Assembly (NCBI GenBank): GCA_002469765.1
Contig: DKNS01000001.1
Span: 1-15,145, forward strand
Length of the DNA stretch: 15,145 nucleotides
Origin: Flavobacteriales bacterium UBA7382
Lineage (GTDB): Bacteria > Bacteroidota > Bacteroidia > Flavobacteriales_D > Sanyastnellaceae
Direction of reading: 5' to 3'
Shown here: positions 14,925 through 15,145 of the stretch, piece after piece
Layout: each line of letters begins with the position of its first letter
Numbering within the stretch: the first letter of the stretch is position 1
Program-made: the position numbers and the translations under genes
The notes under the pieces: model-generated
What the model was told of the DNA's origin: nothing
What the model saw: only the letters and a program-made list of their open reading frames with translations
Database searches by the model: none

Positions 14925-14955
14925 CTTGGTGGTTTAAAAAGACGACCTACCTTTG
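14925..14955 (+). promoter_or_regulatory. rRNA operon promoter P3
   Basis: CTTG (14925-14928), a 19-bp spacer and TACCTTTG (14948-14955). An A-tract at 14906-14915 ends 9 bp upstream. The -33 box lies in a short inverted repeat, CACCAA (14916-14921) with TTGGTG (14926-14931). P3 is nearest the 16S gene, giving a leader of about 165 nt. Confidence 0.8.
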
Positions 14956-15011
14956 CCGTCCGCTTTGAAGAAAGCCATCCACGATGGGATTTATCCCTGA
15001 ATAGATACAAC

Positions 15012-15021
15012 GTTCTTTGAC
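15012..15021 (+). promoter_or_regulatory. boxA-like leader element GTTCTTTGAC
   Basis: GTTCTTTGAC lies about 100 nt before the 16S 5' end. A GTTCTTTGAC-type sequence is usual in Bacteroidota rRNA leaders and resembles boxA antitermination elements. Related copies occur after P1 (CTTTTGAC, 14768-14775) and P2 (TCTTTGAC, 14875-14882). Function is inferred from position. Confidence 0.5.
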
Positions 15022-15040
15022 TTGATGCAGCAGCCCAAAT

Positions 15041-15062
15041 CCTTCTTCCCCCCGGAAGAAGG
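15041..15062 (+). other. Perfect hairpin in the 16S rRNA leader
   Basis: CCTTCTTCC (15041-15049) and GGAAGAAGG (15054-15062) form a 9-bp stem with a CCCC loop. No T-run follows, so it is unlikely to be a terminator. It may help fold the leader or guide processing of the 16S precursor. Confidence 0.6.
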
Positions 15063-15123
15063 TCATCGACTTTAGCGAGTAGATGTAAAACGATTCCAGA
15101 GAGTCAACATGAATCAAACACTT

Positions 15124-15145
15124 ACAATGGAGAGTTTGATCCTGG
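15124..15145 (+). rRNA. rrs: 16S ribosomal RNA, 5' end only
   Basis: AGAGTTTGATCCTGG at 15131-15145 is the universal 5' sequence of bacterial 16S rRNA (the 27F primer site). Counting back seven bases by the E. coli numbering puts the mature 5' end near 15124. The gene continues beyond the window. Confidence 0.95.

Larger units (their letters stand above)
14680..14955 (+). repeat. Three tandem 107-108 bp promoter units before the rRNA operon
   Basis: The -7 boxes are spaced 107 and 108 bp apart. Each unit repeats the order A-tract, 9-10 bp, -33 box, 19 bp, -7 box, then a G/C-rich start ending in CCGCTTT. The first two units also carry a purine-rich GGAAGGCAA/GGAAAGCAA stretch, and all three transcripts carry a TTTGAC element. 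Sequence between these blocks has diverged, so it is an old tandem duplication kept at the functional blocks. Confidence 0.75.

Noticed and set aside
14911..14936. Inverted repeat upstream of P3 as a possible terminator of P1/P2 transcripts
   Set aside because: The stem is short and followed by A rather than T residues on the plus strand; the 3' arm contains the P3 -33 box, which explains its conservation better.
14463..15010. Overlapping minus-strand frames (152 and 67 codons) across the rRNA promoter region
   Set aside because: They are repetitive because the promoter units are repeated, and they run through the SCO1-like gene and rRNA promoters; no start context or domain.

Overview
The window looks like chromosome from a member of the Bacteroidota (probably flavobacterial in the broad sense) with an unusually high G+C content. 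The main support is a set of Bacteroidota-type promoter elements (-7 TAnnTTTG, -33 TTG/TTTG, 19-bp spacer) in front of several genes and, three times over, in front of a 16S rRNA gene. A fatty-acid oxidation operon, an eIF1/SUI1-like protein, a SCO1-like protein and a repeat-containing secreted protein fit this but do not prove it. All genes are chromosomal housekeeping or accessory-metabolic types. I see no mobile element, phage gene, CRISPR array or tRNA.

Left part, minus strand (1-6764). A secreted protein of unknown function with about 120-residue tandem repeats runs off the left edge. To its right, ending at a strong hairpin terminator (872-898), lies a tight operon read right to left: marR-type regulator, fadN-like hydroxyacyl-CoA dehydrogenase/enoyl-CoA hydratase, fadA-like thiolase, fadE-like acyl-CoA dehydrogenase. 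Together these give a complete beta-oxidation spiral: FadE makes the enoyl-CoA, FadN hydrates and oxidises it, FadA cleaves it. The gene order matches fadN-fadA-fadE (yusL-yusK-yusJ) of Bacillus subtilis. The marR gene heads the operon and faces an RDD-family membrane protein gene. Their shared intergenic region carries two copies of a 14-bp near-palindrome, one overlapping each promoter, a plausible autoregulatory operator pair.

Middle part (6849-10041). An RDD membrane protein (+) converges on, and overlaps by 8 bp, a LolD-like ABC ATPase (-). The ATPase gene is divergent from sucC (+, succinyl-CoA synthetase beta), with the two -7 boxes back to back. sucC converges on a class I O-methyltransferase gene (-).

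Right part, plus strand (10090-15145). Five genes are joined by identical 4-base ATGA stop/start overlaps: SUI1/YciH-like factor, RlmL-like THUMP methyltransferase, SDR oxidoreductase, YtcJ-like amidohydrolase lipoprotein and SCO1/SenC copper-chaperone-like protein. The last gene ends in a lysine-rich, A-rich tail directly before an rRNA promoter region. That region has three tandem promoter units of 107-108 bp, each with an A-tract, a -33 box, a 19-bp spacer and a -7 box. A leader with a boxA-like GTTCTTTGAC element and a perfect 9-bp hairpin follows, and the first about 22 nt of 16S rRNA end the window.

The most interesting signals are regulatory: the triplicated rRNA promoter whose first A-tract is also coding sequence, the marR/RDD duplicated promoter-operator, and four genes whose -7 box ends exactly 4 nt before the start codon, which predicts leaderless mRNAs.
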